Positions 1 to 8,330 of a stretch of DNA of 64,000 nt are shown here, piece after piece. The DNA lies in contig NZ_BCWQ01000005.1 of the NCBI RefSeq assembly GCF_001592285.1, positions 186,001 to 250,000 of the forward strand, read 5' to 3'. Source of the DNA: Hydrogenophaga pseudoflava NBRC 102511. Its GTDB lineage: Bacteria; Pseudomonadota; Gammaproteobacteria; Burkholderiales; Burkholderiaceae_C. Within the stretch, counting starts at the first letter, position 1, and each line of letters opens with the position of its first letter. A program made the position numbers and the translations under genes. A model generated the notes under the pieces. The model saw only the letters and a program-made list of their open reading frames with translations. It searched no databases and was not told where the DNA came from.

Positions 1-290
1 ACCTGTGGATGCTGCTCTCGGGCGAGCGGCGCCAGCAGACGCAGCAGCTGGGCGCCCTGCTCGATGGCTACGAACAGATGCGCGACTTCGACCGGCGGGA
101 GCTGGCCCTGATCGAGCCACTGCGCACGCTGCGGCTGGTGCACTACAGCGCCTGGATCGCACGGCGCTGGCAAGACCCGGCCTTCCCTATCAACTTCCCC
201 TGGTTCGGCAGCCGCGACTACTGGCAGGGCCAGGTGGACATGCTGGTCGAGCAGATCGAGGAAATGCAGAAGCCGCCGCTGGTGGTTTGA
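1..290 (+). CDS. srkA: SrkA/YihE-type stress response kinase, C-terminal part
   Basis: Only the last ~95 codons are in the window; the reading frame is open from base 3 and the start lies upstream. The tail reads IARRWQDPAFPINFPWFG followed by DYWQGQVDMLVEQIEEMQ, which matches the conserved C-terminus of the SrkA (YihE/RdoA) Ser/Thr kinase family. In enterobacteria this kinase protects cells from stress-induced death. The catalytic residues are outside the window, so activity cannot be judged. It ends 68 bases before ohrR on the same strand, but a regulatory site separates the two, so co-transcription is not evident. Confidence 0.8.
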   Translation, partial: LWMLLSGERRQQTQQLGALLDGYEQMRDFDRRELALIEPLRTLRLVHYSAWIARRWQDPAFPINFPWFGSRDYWQGQVDMLVEQIEEMQKPPLVV

Positions 291-311
291 CCCTTTCTTC
301 ATAAAGGTTTC

Positions 312-343
312 TGGCAATTAAATTGTGTGCAATTAAATTGCCA
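312..343. promoter_or_regulatory. Double palindromic operator, probably for OhrR
   Basis: The 11-base odd palindrome caattaaattg occurs twice, at 315-325 and 330-340, with centres 15 bases apart, in the short gap before the MarR/OhrR-type gene. OhrR proteins are known to bind AT-rich palindromes of this kind upstream of ohr or ohrR, so autorepression is the natural reading. In GC-rich DNA such a tandem repeat stands out. Occupancy by OhrR is inferred. Confidence 0.7.
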
Positions 344-358
344 GCTACAGTTCACGCC

Positions 359-808
359 ATGCCATCCACAACACCCCTCGACGAACGCGCCCTGCTGCTG
401 GACAACCAGCTGTGTTTCGCGCTCTATTCGGCCTCGCTGGCCATGACCAAGCTGTACAAGCCGCTGCTGGAGTCGATGGGCCTGACCTATCCCCAGTACC
501 TGGTCATGCTGGCGCTGTGGGAGCGCGACGGCGAAACCGTCTCGGCACTGGGCGAACGACTGCACCTCGACTCGGGCACCCTGACCCCGCTGCTCAAGCG
601 ACTGGAGGCGGCCGACCTGGTCTCGCGCCTGCGGGACACCACCGACGAACGCCGCGTGCTGATCCGCCTGACCGCGGCCGGTCGACGGCTCAAGGCCCGG
701 GCGGCGCGCCTGCCCGCCTGCGTGATGCAGGCCGCGCAGTGCAACCTAGACGAGGTCACTGCCCTGACCCGACAGATCCAGACGCTGCGCGACCGGCTCA
801 GCGCCTGA
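359..808 (+). CDS. ohrR: OhrR-type MarR family organic hydroperoxide sensor
   Basis: This 149-residue protein has a MarR winged-helix fold. Near residue 20 it carries LCFALYSAS, the N-terminal segment that holds the peroxide-reactive cysteine in OhrR proteins. The DNA-binding part includes LDSGTLTPLLKRLE and the wing DERRVLIRLT. OhrR represses ohr and is released when its cysteine is oxidised by organic hydroperoxides. I chose the ATG at 359: an in-frame ATG at 323 would place the start inside the operator palindromes. The ohr gene follows 50 bases downstream on the same strand, the classic partnership. Several further cysteines downstream suggest the two-cysteine type, but this is inference. 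Confidence 0.9.
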   Translation: MPSTTPLDERALLLDNQLCFALYSASLAMTKLYKPLLESMGLTYPQYLVMLALWERDGETVSALGERLHLDSGTLTPLLKRLEAADLVSRLRDTTDERRVLIRLTAAGRRLKARAARLPACVMQAAQCNLDEVTALTRQIQTLRDRLSA

Positions 809-858
809 CCCCTCCACCCCCCCGCTTGCTGCGCAAGCTTTTCATGAAAGACCCGACC

Positions 859-1275
859 ATGGCCTCTCTCGACAAAGTTCTCTACACCGCCCGCACCCAC
901 ACCACCGGCGGCCGCGACGGCGCCTCGCGTTCCGACGACGGCCGTCTGGACGTCAAGCACACGCCGCCCGGCGCACCTGGCAACGGCACCAACCCCGAGC
1001 AGCTGTTTGCGGCCGGCTATTCGGCCTGTTTCATCGGCGCCATCAAGGCCGTGGCCGGCAAGATGAAGCTGACGGTGCCGGCCGATGTGGCGGTGGACGC
1101 CGAGGTGGACCTGGGCCCCGTGGGCCAGGCCTATGGCATCGCGGCGCGCCTGACGGTGCACCTGCCAGGCATGGACCGCGCGCAGGCCCAGGCCCTGGTC
1201 GACGCCGCCCACCAGGTCTGCCCGTACTCGAACGCGACCCGCGGCAACATCGACGTGACCCTCACGCTGGCCTGA
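859..1275 (+). CDS. ohr: Organic hydroperoxide resistance protein Ohr
   Basis: Ohr is a thiol peroxidase that reduces organic and fatty-acid hydroperoxides in the cytoplasm. The 138-residue protein begins LDKVLYTARTHTTGGRDG, the typical Ohr N-terminus. It has the two reactive cysteines in their usual settings, FAAGYSACF near residue 60 and AHQVCPYSNATR near residue 120. The OsmC/Ohr family is usually ~140 residues, so it is full length. The ATG at 859 is preferred because it gives the family N-terminus; an in-frame ATG at 844 would add five residues. It lies directly downstream of ohrR, so peroxide-responsive expression is expected. Confidence 0.95.
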   Translation: MASLDKVLYTARTHTTGGRDGASRSDDGRLDVKHTPPGAPGNGTNPEQLFAAGYSACFIGAIKAVAGKMKLTVPADVAVDAEVDLGPVGQAYGIAARLTVHLPGMDRAQAQALVDAAHQVCPYSNATRGNIDVTLTLA

Positions 1276-2124
1276 TCAGCCGCGCTTCTGGATCGTTCCG
1301 GCCAGGTGCCGCTCGCGGAAGCGGCGCATGGCCCGGAACAGCACCGGCGGCATGTAGTCCTGCGACACGCGCCAGCGCAGGCCGCCGATGCGCTCGTTCG
1401 GGCGCTCGGCAAAGATGGTCGTGTGCGCACCGTTCTTCTCTTCGTCGGGCCGTCCGTTCGTGTAATAGAACAGCGCCAGCGACTTGCGCGAGTCGCCTTC
1501 CGGGCAGGTCAGCGGGTCCGGGTGGCCGTGGAAGGTGTTGCTGGTCGGCGAGAAGATGGCGAGGCGGTTGAACACCGGCAGGATCTTGGCGCCGCAGTAC
1601 GTCACCTCGCGGTCCCACAGCTCCAGGCTGCCGCCGTACTCTTCCTTCCAGTTCTTGTTCATGTAGAAGATGACGTTGATCCGGCGGTCCAGGAAGTTCT
1701 GGTCGTGCTTGTTGAAGTCGGCGTGCAGCTTGAGCAGGCCGCCGCGCGGCGTCTGGTGCAGACCGCCGCCCCGCATCGAAGGATCGGCAATCATGTTGTC
1801 GATGCCGGTGACCTTTTCAAGGAAGCGCAGGAACGGCGCCGAGTTGAACTGGTAGAGCATCTGGCGCGTCACCGGCCCGAACTTGGTCTCGTCCACACAC
1901 ACCAGCTTGCGCTCGGCCGGGCGGTTGTAGTTGTGCCACTCGATGTCCTGCGCCTTGGGGAACTCCTGCCACATCGCCTCGGCGATGTCCTCGGGCAGGA
2001 AGTTGTCGAACGCCATGTGGTTGAACGGCGTGCCGAGCTTGTACTGGGCCTCGCCCTCGATGGCGAGTTGTTCGTAGCGGGGGTCGTCGAAGACGAAACG
2101 GTTGGACAGTTCGGGGCGGGACAC
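1276..2124 (-). CDS. 2-oxoglutarate/Fe(II)-dependent oxygenase family protein
   Basis: The protein is 282 residues long. It shows the jelly-roll metal facial triad of the 2OG-Fe(II) family: LLKLHADFNKH (HxD) near residue 135 and SNTFHGHPDPL (distal His) near 198, followed by RKSLALFYYT, which supplies the basic residue for 2-oxoglutarate. Prolyl-hydroxylase-like members modify proteins or small molecules; the substrate here is unknown. The gene is convergent with ohr, their stops being directly adjacent. The next gene downstream on the same strand as transcription would be reached only across the ohr terminus, so this is probably a single-gene unit. Confidence 0.8.
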   Translation of the reverse strand: MSRPELSNRFVFDDPRYEQLAIEGEAQYKLGTPFNHMAFDNFLPEDIAEAMWQEFPKAQDIEWHNYNRPAERKLVCVDETKFGPVTRQMLYQFNSAPFLRFLEKVTGIDNMIADPSMRGGGLHQTPRGGLLKLHADFNKHDQNFLDRRINVIFYMNKNWKEEYGGSLELWDREVTYCGAKILPVFNRLAIFSPTSNTFHGHPDPLTCPEGDSRKSLALFYYTNGRPDEEKNGAHTTIFAERPNERIGGLRWRVSQDYMPPVLFRAMRRFRERHLAGTIQKRG

Positions 2125-2194
2125 GGAGGACTCCTGAGGGTGCCGGGACGGTGGTCCCGTGAAACATCCCTTCAGCGACCGGCCCCCCCCCTTT

Positions 2195-3157
2195 TCAGGG
2201 CGTGGCGGCAGGCGTCTTGTGCGCTTGCATGCGGCGTCCGAGCACGCCGAGCAACACGGTCAGGGCATCTCCAAGCAGAGTGGTCAGGCGCATGCTCACG
2301 GCCAGCCCGGCGGCCACCGCAGCTCCGGTCAACGGAGTGAAGAGCACCACCATCATCGCCTCGCGCACCCCGAGACCACCGGGAGAGCCTGGCACCACAT
2401 AGCCCACCACCCAGGCGCTGCTGTAGAGCAGCGCGATGCTGAACCAGTCAATGTCGGGACTTGCGAATAAGTATTCCGACTGCAATTTCACTACATAGCC
2501 CTGCTGCATGAAGTTGATCAAGATCAACAGGGACACGAACAGCGCGGTGCGCAGTTGCGGCAGGCGCAACAGCCGGCCGCCGCCAATCTTCATGCTCAGC
2601 CTGGGCAGCAGGGTGTTGAGCACCTTGATGCCCAGCCAGGGCGCCACCAGGGCCAGCGGCAGGATCCAGACCAGCTTGGAAGCGAAGGCGGGTGCTGCCG
2701 CCCCGTCGGCGGTGTGCAGGTCCCACAGCACCACGGTGCCCAGCAGGGCGAGCATGCAGCTGATCACCAGGTTCCAGATGCCCTCGAACACCGCCGTGCC
2801 CACCGCGACACCCACGGGAATGCCGGTGGACTTGGCCAGCACGCCGCGGCCGATGAACTGACCCACATTGCCCGGCAGGTACTTGCCCAGCTGGGAAATG
2901 AAGAACACCTGCACCGCCAGCCGCGTGGGCACGCGGTGGCCCTGGTCGGACATCAGCAGGCGCCACACGTGGGTGCCGAAGAAGTGGGCCAGCACCACGC
3001 TCATCATGCTGAGCAGGCCGACGGCCACGGTGGCCAGGTTGAGGGGAATCGGCGGCAGCTTCTCCATGTGGATCATGAAGGCGCGCACGAAGAACACGAT
3101 CGACGCCACGACGGCCGCATACATCAGCCACTTGAAAACGGTCTTGGCGTATTTCAT
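2195..3157 (-). CDS. UPF0104 / LPG synthase-type integral membrane protein
   Basis: This 320-residue protein consists almost wholly of hydrophobic helices, about eight membrane segments. Family signatures are FFISQLGKYLPGNVGQFIGR near residue 95, which fits the GKYLPG motif of the lysylphosphatidylglycerol synthase membrane domain family, and VPGSPGGLGVREA near residue 260. The family includes flippase-like domains and many proteins of unknown role; the soluble lysyl-transferase domain of MprF is absent. I chose the ATG giving MKYAKTVFKW, because the longer in-frame extension is not membrane-like. The 2OG oxygenase lies 70 bases downstream on the same strand. The transported lipid, if any, is unknown. 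Confidence 0.8.
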   Translation of the reverse strand: MKYAKTVFKWLMYAAVVASIVFFVRAFMIHMEKLPPIPLNLATVAVGLLSMMSVVLAHFFGTHVWRLLMSDQGHRVPTRLAVQVFFISQLGKYLPGNVGQFIGRGVLAKSTGIPVGVAVGTAVFEGIWNLVISCMLALLGTVVLWDLHTADGAAAPAFASKLVWILPLALVAPWLGIKVLNTLLPRLSMKIGGGRLLRLPQLRTALFVSLLILINFMQQGYVVKLQSEYLFASPDIDWFSIALLYSSAWVVGYVVPGSPGGLGVREAMMVVLFTPLTGAAVAAGLAVSMRLTTLLGDALTVLLGVLGRRMQAHKTPAATP

Positions 3158-3182
3158 GGAAACCCGTGGGAAACAAAGCGAA

Positions 3183-3249
3183 GCGGCGCTACAAGGCGCC
3201 GCACAACCCCACAAGTGTAGTCGCCGGGTGGTGGCCAGCCACCACCCGG
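3183..3249 (-). terminator. Stem-loops downstream of phcQ, possible terminator
   Basis: Two hairpins lie between the phcQ stop and the next minus-strand start. The stronger has an 11-base perfect stem (3224-3234 with 3239-3249) around a 4-base loop; the second has a 7-base stem (3183-3189 with 3196-3202). No T-run follows on the minus strand, so intrinsic termination is uncertain. They could instead protect the operon mRNA end. Confidence 0.4.
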
Positions 3250-3262
3250 ACCCTGACGCAGA

Positions 3263-4216
3263 TCAAGCCAGGCTGCCCAGGCGCTCCATCGCGTCGGCCA
3301 GCCAGTCCTTGGGCAGGGGCTCGTCCTTGGCCGGCGCAACCACCCAGCCTTCACCAGCCGAATGGAGGCCGAAACGCCCCTGGGTCCAGAGTTGCCAGGC
3401 CAGCCAGGCGCAGTCGTGGGCCGAGGCCGAGCCACCGGCGGGTGCGGTCAGCAGGGCCGTGCAGGGCTCGGTGCGGGCGAGATGCAGCACACCGTCCCGG
3501 ACCTCTGCGCCCAGGACGGCCGCCAGCTGCGCCAGCGCATGCGCATCGTCCTGCCGGGCGCCGAACCGTTCCAGCCAGGAGCGGACCTGCAGCACCACCC
3601 CGGCGCCCCGGCGCGCCTCGGCCTGCTGCAGGTCGGCGTGGTCCCATCGGTGCCAGTCCACCGCCGGCTCCTGCGCACCCACCCACAGGGCCGCCTGCGC
3701 AAAGCGGAACAGCGCGCGCTCGTACGCCGCCGGGTCGGCACCGGCGCCGATCACGAGCAGGGACGACAGACGGCCCGACACCAGGCGAGACTGCTGGGCC
3801 AGCATCTTGTCGCGCACCAGTTCGTCGCGCTCGCTGCGCAGGGCCGACAGCTCCAGCGCGTTCTTCAGGTCGGAGCGCAGGCTCTCCAGCTCCCAGGGCT
3901 TGGCGATGTAGCGGTAGATCTCGCCGGTGTTGATCGCATCGATGGCCTCGCCGATCTCGGAATAGGCTGTGGTGAGCATGCGCACGATGTGCGGGTAGTG
4001 GGTGCGGGCGTGGCGCAGCAGCTCGTTGCCGCGCTCGCCGGGCATGCGCTGGTCGCACACCAGCACGGCAATGTCGGCGCCGTGCACGCTGAGCACCGCC
4101 CGCCCCTCGTCGACCGAGTTGGCGGTCAGCACCGGGGCCAGCGGCCCCACCAGCCGCTCAAAGTACTTGAGGGCGATCGCCTCGTCATCGACGTACAGGA
4201 TCTTCTCGGGTTTCAT
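3263..4216 (-). CDS. phcQ: PhcQ-like response regulator
   Basis: The protein is 317 residues. The N-terminal receiver domain shows ILYVDDEA at the start, the phospho-acceptor Asp in VLVCDQRMPGE near residue 54, the Thr in MLTTAYSE near 82, and the Lys in YIAKPWE near 105. The remaining ~190 residues have no DNA-binding motif I can recognise. In Ralstonia solanacearum PhcQ is the receiver protein of the phcBSRQ quorum-sensing operon. Its start ATG overlaps the stop of the upstream gene as ATGA, the last link in a four-gene coupled operon. The assignment depends mostly on gene order and the PhcB-like protein. Confidence 0.72.
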   Translation of the reverse strand: MKPEKILYVDDEAIALKYFERLVGPLAPVLTANSVDEGRAVLSVHGADIAVLVCDQRMPGERGNELLRHARTHYPHIVRMLTTAYSEIGEAIDAINTGEIYRYIAKPWELESLRSDLKNALELSALRSERDELVRDKMLAQQSRLVSGRLSSLLVIGAGADPAAYERALFRFAQAALWVGAQEPAVDWHRWDHADLQQAEARRGAGVVLQVRSWLERFGARQDDAHALAQLAAVLGAEVRDGVLHLARTEPCTALLTAPAGGSASAHDCAWLAWQLWTQGRFGLHSAGEGWVVAPAKDEPLPKDWLADAMERLGSLA

Positions 4217-5403
4217 CTGGATACCTCATGGTGTTGTTCTGTGTCCGTGGCACCAAAGTGCAGGCGGACCGCGGTGCCGCCAGCGGGCGGTGACCGGACC
4301 TCGACCGTCCCGCCCACGGATGCCATCACCCGCTGGCAGAAGACCAGGCCCATGCCGCTGCCGCCACTGGCCGACCGGGTGGTGACGGGCTCCCGGGTCA
4401 GCCGGGCCAGCACCTCCGGCGCAATGCCCGGACCGTTGTCACTGATTTCAATGACCGCCCGGTCCGGCGTTCCTGCGACCACGATGCGGATGCGGGGTTC
4501 GGCCGGCGGTGCCGAATGCAGGGCCAGCAGGGCATTCTTGACCACGGTGCACAGCACCAGGTACAGCAGGTCGCGCTGGCCGGGCAGGACGAAGTCCTGC
4601 AGCAGATCGCAGACCAGCCAGCCGGCCTCATCGCCATCGAAAGGATAGCCCTCGCGCACCGATCGCACCAGATCACTGGCCAGTTCGCTGGCGCTGCCGT
4701 CGGCGTGATAGGCGTCGCGCGCGGTGCGCACGAAGGTCGCCACCAGGGACTGCGCATAGTCGGTGCGGCGCAGGGCCGCGTCCAGCATCGCGCCGATTTC
4801 GCCGGGACGGCGCTGGGTGAGACAGACCAGGTCGGTGTTGCCGCACAGAGGGGCCTGCTGGCGTTCGCGCATGGCGTGCAGGTAGCCGCTGACCGTGGCC
4901 AGCGGCGTGCCCACCTCGTGCGCCAGGAATCCGAGCGTCTCTCGCATGGCCTCGTCCCGCCGCTGCAGCAGGGTCTGCTCGCGCAGCCGCTGCTGGCAGG
5001 CCGCCAGAGCCTCGCGCAAGGCCCGCCGGGTCACCGGTTCGTCCAGCGGCTTCTCCAGGATCCGCCCCACATGGCCCAGGTTGACCGCCGCCATCGCCAC
5101 GTCCTTGTCGGCATAGGCCGACATCAGCAACCGCGACACCAGGGGGTGCCGCTGCCGGACCTCGGCCAGCAGGGCCACACCGTCGCGTTCGGGCATGCGG
5201 TAGTCGGTCAGCAGGACGGCGACCTCGTGCCCCTGCCGGTCCATCAGGTCCAGTGCCTGCCGCACGCTGGCGGCGGTCCGCACGTCGAACTCGTCGCCGT
5301 AGGAGCGCGCAAACCACTTGAGCGCCTGCGGTTCGTCGTCGACCAGCAGCACGGCACGGGCCAGCGGGGGAGCGGAGCCGGAACCCGGCAGGTCGGATTT
5401 CAT
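4213..5403 (-). CDS. phcR: PhcR-like hybrid: receiver domain plus histidine kinase
   Basis: This 396-residue protein has an N-terminal receiver (LLVDDEP; Asp in LLTDYRMPERDG near residue 65; LMSAYADKD; Lys in ILEKPLDE). A histidine kinase core follows, with FLAHEVGTPLATVSG (phosphorylatable His near 159), VVKNALLALHSA (N box), ISDNGPGIAPE (G1) and GGSGMGLVF (G2). A receiver followed by a kinase core is the PhcR architecture of the Ralstonia phc system. It overlaps phcS upstream and phcQ downstream by ATGA. An in-frame upstream start at 5442 would push it 39 bases into phcS, so the coupled ATG at 5403 is chosen. Confidence 0.75.
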   Translation of the reverse strand: MKSDLPGSGSAPPLARAVLLVDDEPQALKWFARSYGDEFDVRTAASVRQALDLMDRQGHEVAVLLTDYRMPERDGVALLAEVRQRHPLVSRLLMSAYADKDVAMAAVNLGHVGRILEKPLDEPVTRRALREALAACQQRLREQTLLQRRDEAMRETLGFLAHEVGTPLATVSGYLHAMRERQQAPLCGNTDLVCLTQRRPGEIGAMLDAALRRTDYAQSLVATFVRTARDAYHADGSASELASDLVRSVREGYPFDGDEAGWLVCDLLQDFVLPGQRDLLYLVLCTVVKNALLALHSAPPAEPRIRIVVAGTPDRAVIEISDNGPGIAPEVLARLTREPVTTRSASGGSGMGLVFCQRVMASVGGTVEVRSPPAGGTAVRLHFGATDTEQHHEVSR

Positions 5404-6728
5404 TGGGGCGGCCTCGGCAGGTCGAACGAAAACTCGGTCCATTCGCCGAACACGCTGTCGACGGACAGGATGCCGCCGTGCCGCTGCACGATGCCGTAGC
5501 TCACGCTGAGCCCTAGCCCGAGGCCGGCCCCCACGTCGCGGGTGGTGAAGAAGGGCTCGAACACCCGGCCGATGTTGGCCGGATCGATGCCGTGCCCGTT
5601 GTCCCGCACCGAGATCCGCAGCCGCTCACCCTCCGGCGCCACCCGCACGTCGATGCGCGGCTGCGCCCGCTGCACGGACTGCATGGCGTGGGCGGCGTTG
5701 CTCAGCAGGTTGATCAGCACCCCGATGATGGCCGGCTCGTCACCCATCACATGGGTGTCCTGGGGCAGGTCGAGCACCAGCTCGATGCCCTTGAGTTCGT
5801 AGCCGGCCAGGCGAATGGCCGAACGCACCGCGTGTTCGAGCAGGAAGGGCCGCTGGCTGTCGTCCCCGGGCTTCTGGTAGGCAAAGGTCTTGAGGTCGGA
5901 GACGATGTTCTGCACCCGGGTCAGCCCCTCGCGCGCGTCCTCCAGGCTTTCCTTGAGCATCGGGTCGGTCTTGGCAGACGGCACGCTCAGGCCCATGTTC
6001 ACCGCCATCAGGGCGTAGTTCACCGGGTTGTTGAGCTCGTGCAGCAGCCCGGCCGAGAGGGTGCCGATGGCGGCCATCTTCTCGCGCTGGATCAGCTGGC
6101 CCTTGACCTCGGCCAGGGTGCGGTTGGTCTCCTGCAGCTTGTCGTTGTTCATGGCCACCTCGTGCTGCAGCTGGAACAGGCGCAGCCGCGCCCGCTCGTT
6201 GAACCAGGTGCAGACCGCGCTGGCAATGGCCGAGAACAGGATGAACAGGCTGTTGGTGTAGAGCTTGCCGGGTTCGGCCACGCCGTCGGGGTGGAGCGTG
6301 CAGGCCATCAGGTAGAGCACCAGCGTGAGCACACCGAAGCCGATGCCCTCGAACAGCGTGATCGGCAGGATGATGCCCACCGCGTACATCGCCAGGTGCA
6401 GGCCAACAAAGTAGATCGAATCGACCCCGCTGGTCAGCCAGATCATCCAGGCGATCATCACCTGCGGCAGCACCAGCCAGGTCATGGTGAGCACCCGCAC
6501 CTGCTGCGCCCCCACCCGGGTGTAGAGCAGCATCAGGATGCCCAGGGTCAGGCAGGCCACCAGCAGACGCAACAGGAAGAACTCGGTCAACCACTCCGGA
6601 TAGGAGAAATAGTCCAGACCCACCCCCGCGAGCACCAGGCCGATGGAGGTGATGCTGCCGGCCTTGCTGTAGGCGAGCCGGAACGCCGACAGCTGACGCT
6701 CGTAGGACGCGGTGTCCCTGGCGATCAT
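5400..6728 (-). CDS. phcS: PhcS-like membrane sensor histidine kinase
   Basis: The first ~190 of 442 residues form about six hydrophobic segments, an integral membrane sensor rather than a periplasmic domain. A linker coiled coil (QLQHEVAMNNDKLQETNRTL) leads to the kinase core: GLLHELNNPVNYAL with the His near residue 226, LLSNAAHAMQS (N box), RDNGHGIDPA (G1), FEPFFTT and GAGLGLGLSV (G2). PhcS senses the 3-hydroxy fatty acid methyl ester signal in Ralstonia. A membrane-embedded sensor suits a lipophilic ligand. Start and stop overlap the neighbouring genes by ATGA. Ligand identity in this organism is inferred from synteny. Confidence 0.75.
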   Translation of the reverse strand: MIARDTASYERQLSAFRLAYSKAGSITSIGLVLAGVGLDYFSYPEWLTEFFLLRLLVACLTLGILMLLYTRVGAQQVRVLTMTWLVLPQVMIAWMIWLTSGVDSIYFVGLHLAMYAVGIILPITLFEGIGFGVLTLVLYLMACTLHPDGVAEPGKLYTNSLFILFSAIASAVCTWFNERARLRLFQLQHEVAMNNDKLQETNRTLAEVKGQLIQREKMAAIGTLSAGLLHELNNPVNYALMAVNMGLSVPSAKTDPMLKESLEDAREGLTRVQNIVSDLKTFAYQKPGDDSQRPFLLEHAVRSAIRLAGYELKGIELVLDLPQDTHVMGDEPAIIGVLINLLSNAAHAMQSVQRAQPRIDVRVAPEGERLRISVRDNGHGIDPANIGRVFEPFFTTRDVGAGLGLGLSVSYGIVQRHGGILSVDSVFGEWTEFSFDLPRPPQ

Positions 6729-8146
6729 GCAGTGTCCAGGGGGCCGCGCCCCGGCAGCGTGGTTTCCGCGAACACGTTGACCCCGGTCTGGTCGGTGTAC
6801 AGGTCGATCGCCGCCCCGACCTCGGACATCACGGACATCATCTGCGCCTCGTCGCGGTAGATCAGGTGCCACTCCAGCAGGTGCTCCATGCCATGGCGCT
6901 CGGGGTTGCTCGAGTGCACATTGGTCAGCAGCATGCGCGCGCCCGGGGCGGAGCGGGACATGAAATAGCGGATCAGCCGGGTGCAGACCTTGTCGGACAG
7001 GTAGTCGAACAGGCCCGCGCAGTAGATGAAATCAAAACCCCGGCCACCCTCCAGCGCCTGCGACTGCGCCGGGCGCTTGAGCAGGTCGTGCACCGACTCC
7101 TGGACATAGTTCACCTCGACCCGCCGGCCGGTCTCGGCCATCACCGCGTCGATGCGCTCGCGCGTGTAGTCCAGGGTCTCGCGGCTGAAATCGAGCAGGG
7201 TGAAGCTCAGGCGGCTGAGGTCCGCGCCGGAGGCGATCAGCCGCTGCAGCTCGACCGCCGGGCCGCAGCCGACGTTGAGGATGCGCACCTGGCGCCCTTC
7301 CTGCTCGCCCAGGGCCACGGCACGCCGGAGGTAGTCGACCAGGATGTTGATGCGGTTGCGGTGCGCCTCGGCCACCGCCGCCCTCAGGAAGGTCGCGTTG
7401 ACCAGCTGGATGTAGGTGCTGCTGCCCTGCCGCGGGTCGCCCAGCAGCTGGTTGACCATCTCGTAGTCGCCGGCATAGCCCAGCGGCTTGGCAAAGGTGC
7501 GGTAGACGAAAGGCGCCCGCAGCACCAGCGGGTGCAGCGCCGCCTGGGCGTAGCTGCGGTGCAGCAAGGCATCGTCCGCGGGCACGCTGGCGGCCTCGCT
7601 TTCCAGCCGCACCAGGAAGCTCTTGCCCTTGGTCATCAAGGGTTCGGCCATGGCCCAGAAGACGGCATCGGTCAGCCGGCCGTCCTCGCCCTTGGGCAGC
7701 GAGTCCAGCATGTCGGCCTGGTCGATCCAGCGCGCGGTCTCGGACAGGAAGGCCCGGAACTCGCTGACCGCCACCTGGTAACTTTCCTTGACCCGGAAGC
7801 GCTGCTCCCAGTCCTCGACAAAACGGGCAGCCTCCATGCCAACCTCCCGCACATTGCCACGGGCCAGATTGAGGTCCGACCACTCGTCAATCAGGGCCAG
7901 CGAGACCACCGCCATCAGGCCGGTGTTGAGCAGGCTCACCACCACCGCCTTGCCCTGGTAGATGGCGCGCTCGCCGGAGCGGATCACCAGGTCGCTGAGC
8001 ACCTCGCTGACCTGGACGATGGAATAGGGGTTGTAGATCTCCATCACCAGCGAGCGGCGCTGGAGACTGGTCAGCGTGCCGCGCGCGGCTTCGCCTTGGC
8101 TGTTTCGGAAGGTGACAACAGGATCAAAGGGGCGCTGGGGTTGCAC
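6725..8146 (-). CDS. phcB: PhcB-like methyltransferase, fatty acid methyl ester signal synthase
   Basis: PhcB makes the quorum signal (3-hydroxy-palmitate or -myristate methyl ester in Ralstonia) by SAM-dependent methylation. This 473-residue protein has a small N-terminal PilZ-like beta domain (residues ~1-100), a central helical region, and a class I methyltransferase domain with ILNVGCGPAVELQ (SAM motif I, near 290), FTLLDFSRETLDY and FDFIYCAGLFDYLSD. The coupled kinase and receiver genes behind it support the PhcB call over a generic methyltransferase. The marked start is a GTG with no strong ribosome site, so the true start could be a little downstream. No phcA-type LysR gene is in the window. 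Confidence 0.72.
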   Translation of the reverse strand: MQPQRPFDPVVTFRNSQGEAARGTLTSLQRRSLVMEIYNPYSIVQVSEVLSDLVIRSGERAIYQGKAVVVSLLNTGLMAVVSLALIDEWSDLNLARGNVREVGMEAARFVEDWEQRFRVKESYQVAVSEFRAFLSETARWIDQADMLDSLPKGEDGRLTDAVFWAMAEPLMTKGKSFLVRLESEAASVPADDALLHRSYAQAALHPLVLRAPFVYRTFAKPLGYAGDYEMVNQLLGDPRQGSSTYIQLVNATFLRAAVAEAHRNRINILVDYLRRAVALGEQEGRQVRILNVGCGPAVELQRLIASGADLSRLSFTLLDFSRETLDYTRERIDAVMAETGRRVEVNYVQESVHDLLKRPAQSQALEGGRGFDFIYCAGLFDYLSDKVCTRLIRYFMSRSAPGARMLLTNVHSSNPERHGMEHLLEWHLIYRDEAQMMSVMSEVGAAIDLYTDQTGVNVFAETTLPGRGPLDTA

Positions 8147-8266
8147 GGTGGTTGGATGTCAACGGTGGTGGGGCGAATCGCCCCGATCGGAAGCTCCCAA
8201 TCTGCCAGTGTAGTCATCTGCGACCTGTTTCACGGGCGCAACTGTCGTCCAAACGCCGTTCGGGCG

Positions 8267-8300
8267 CAAAAAAACCCGGGCCGGATACCGGACCGGGTTT
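8267..8300 (-). terminator. Rho-independent terminator of htpG
   Basis: On the minus strand an inverted repeat (8293-8300 with 8272-8279, further pairing inside) is followed by a run of T, the complement of the A-run at 8268-8274. It sits 31 bases past the htpG stop. This is a canonical intrinsic terminator. Confidence 0.85.
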
Positions 8301-8330
8301 CAGACCTTATGCACTCGATTTCCGTAGCGC

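Noticed and set aside
2190..2200. A run of nine C bases near the end of the UPF0104 gene as a phase-variable tract
   Set aside because: It lies just past the stop codon in non-coding DNA, so slippage would not alter the protein.
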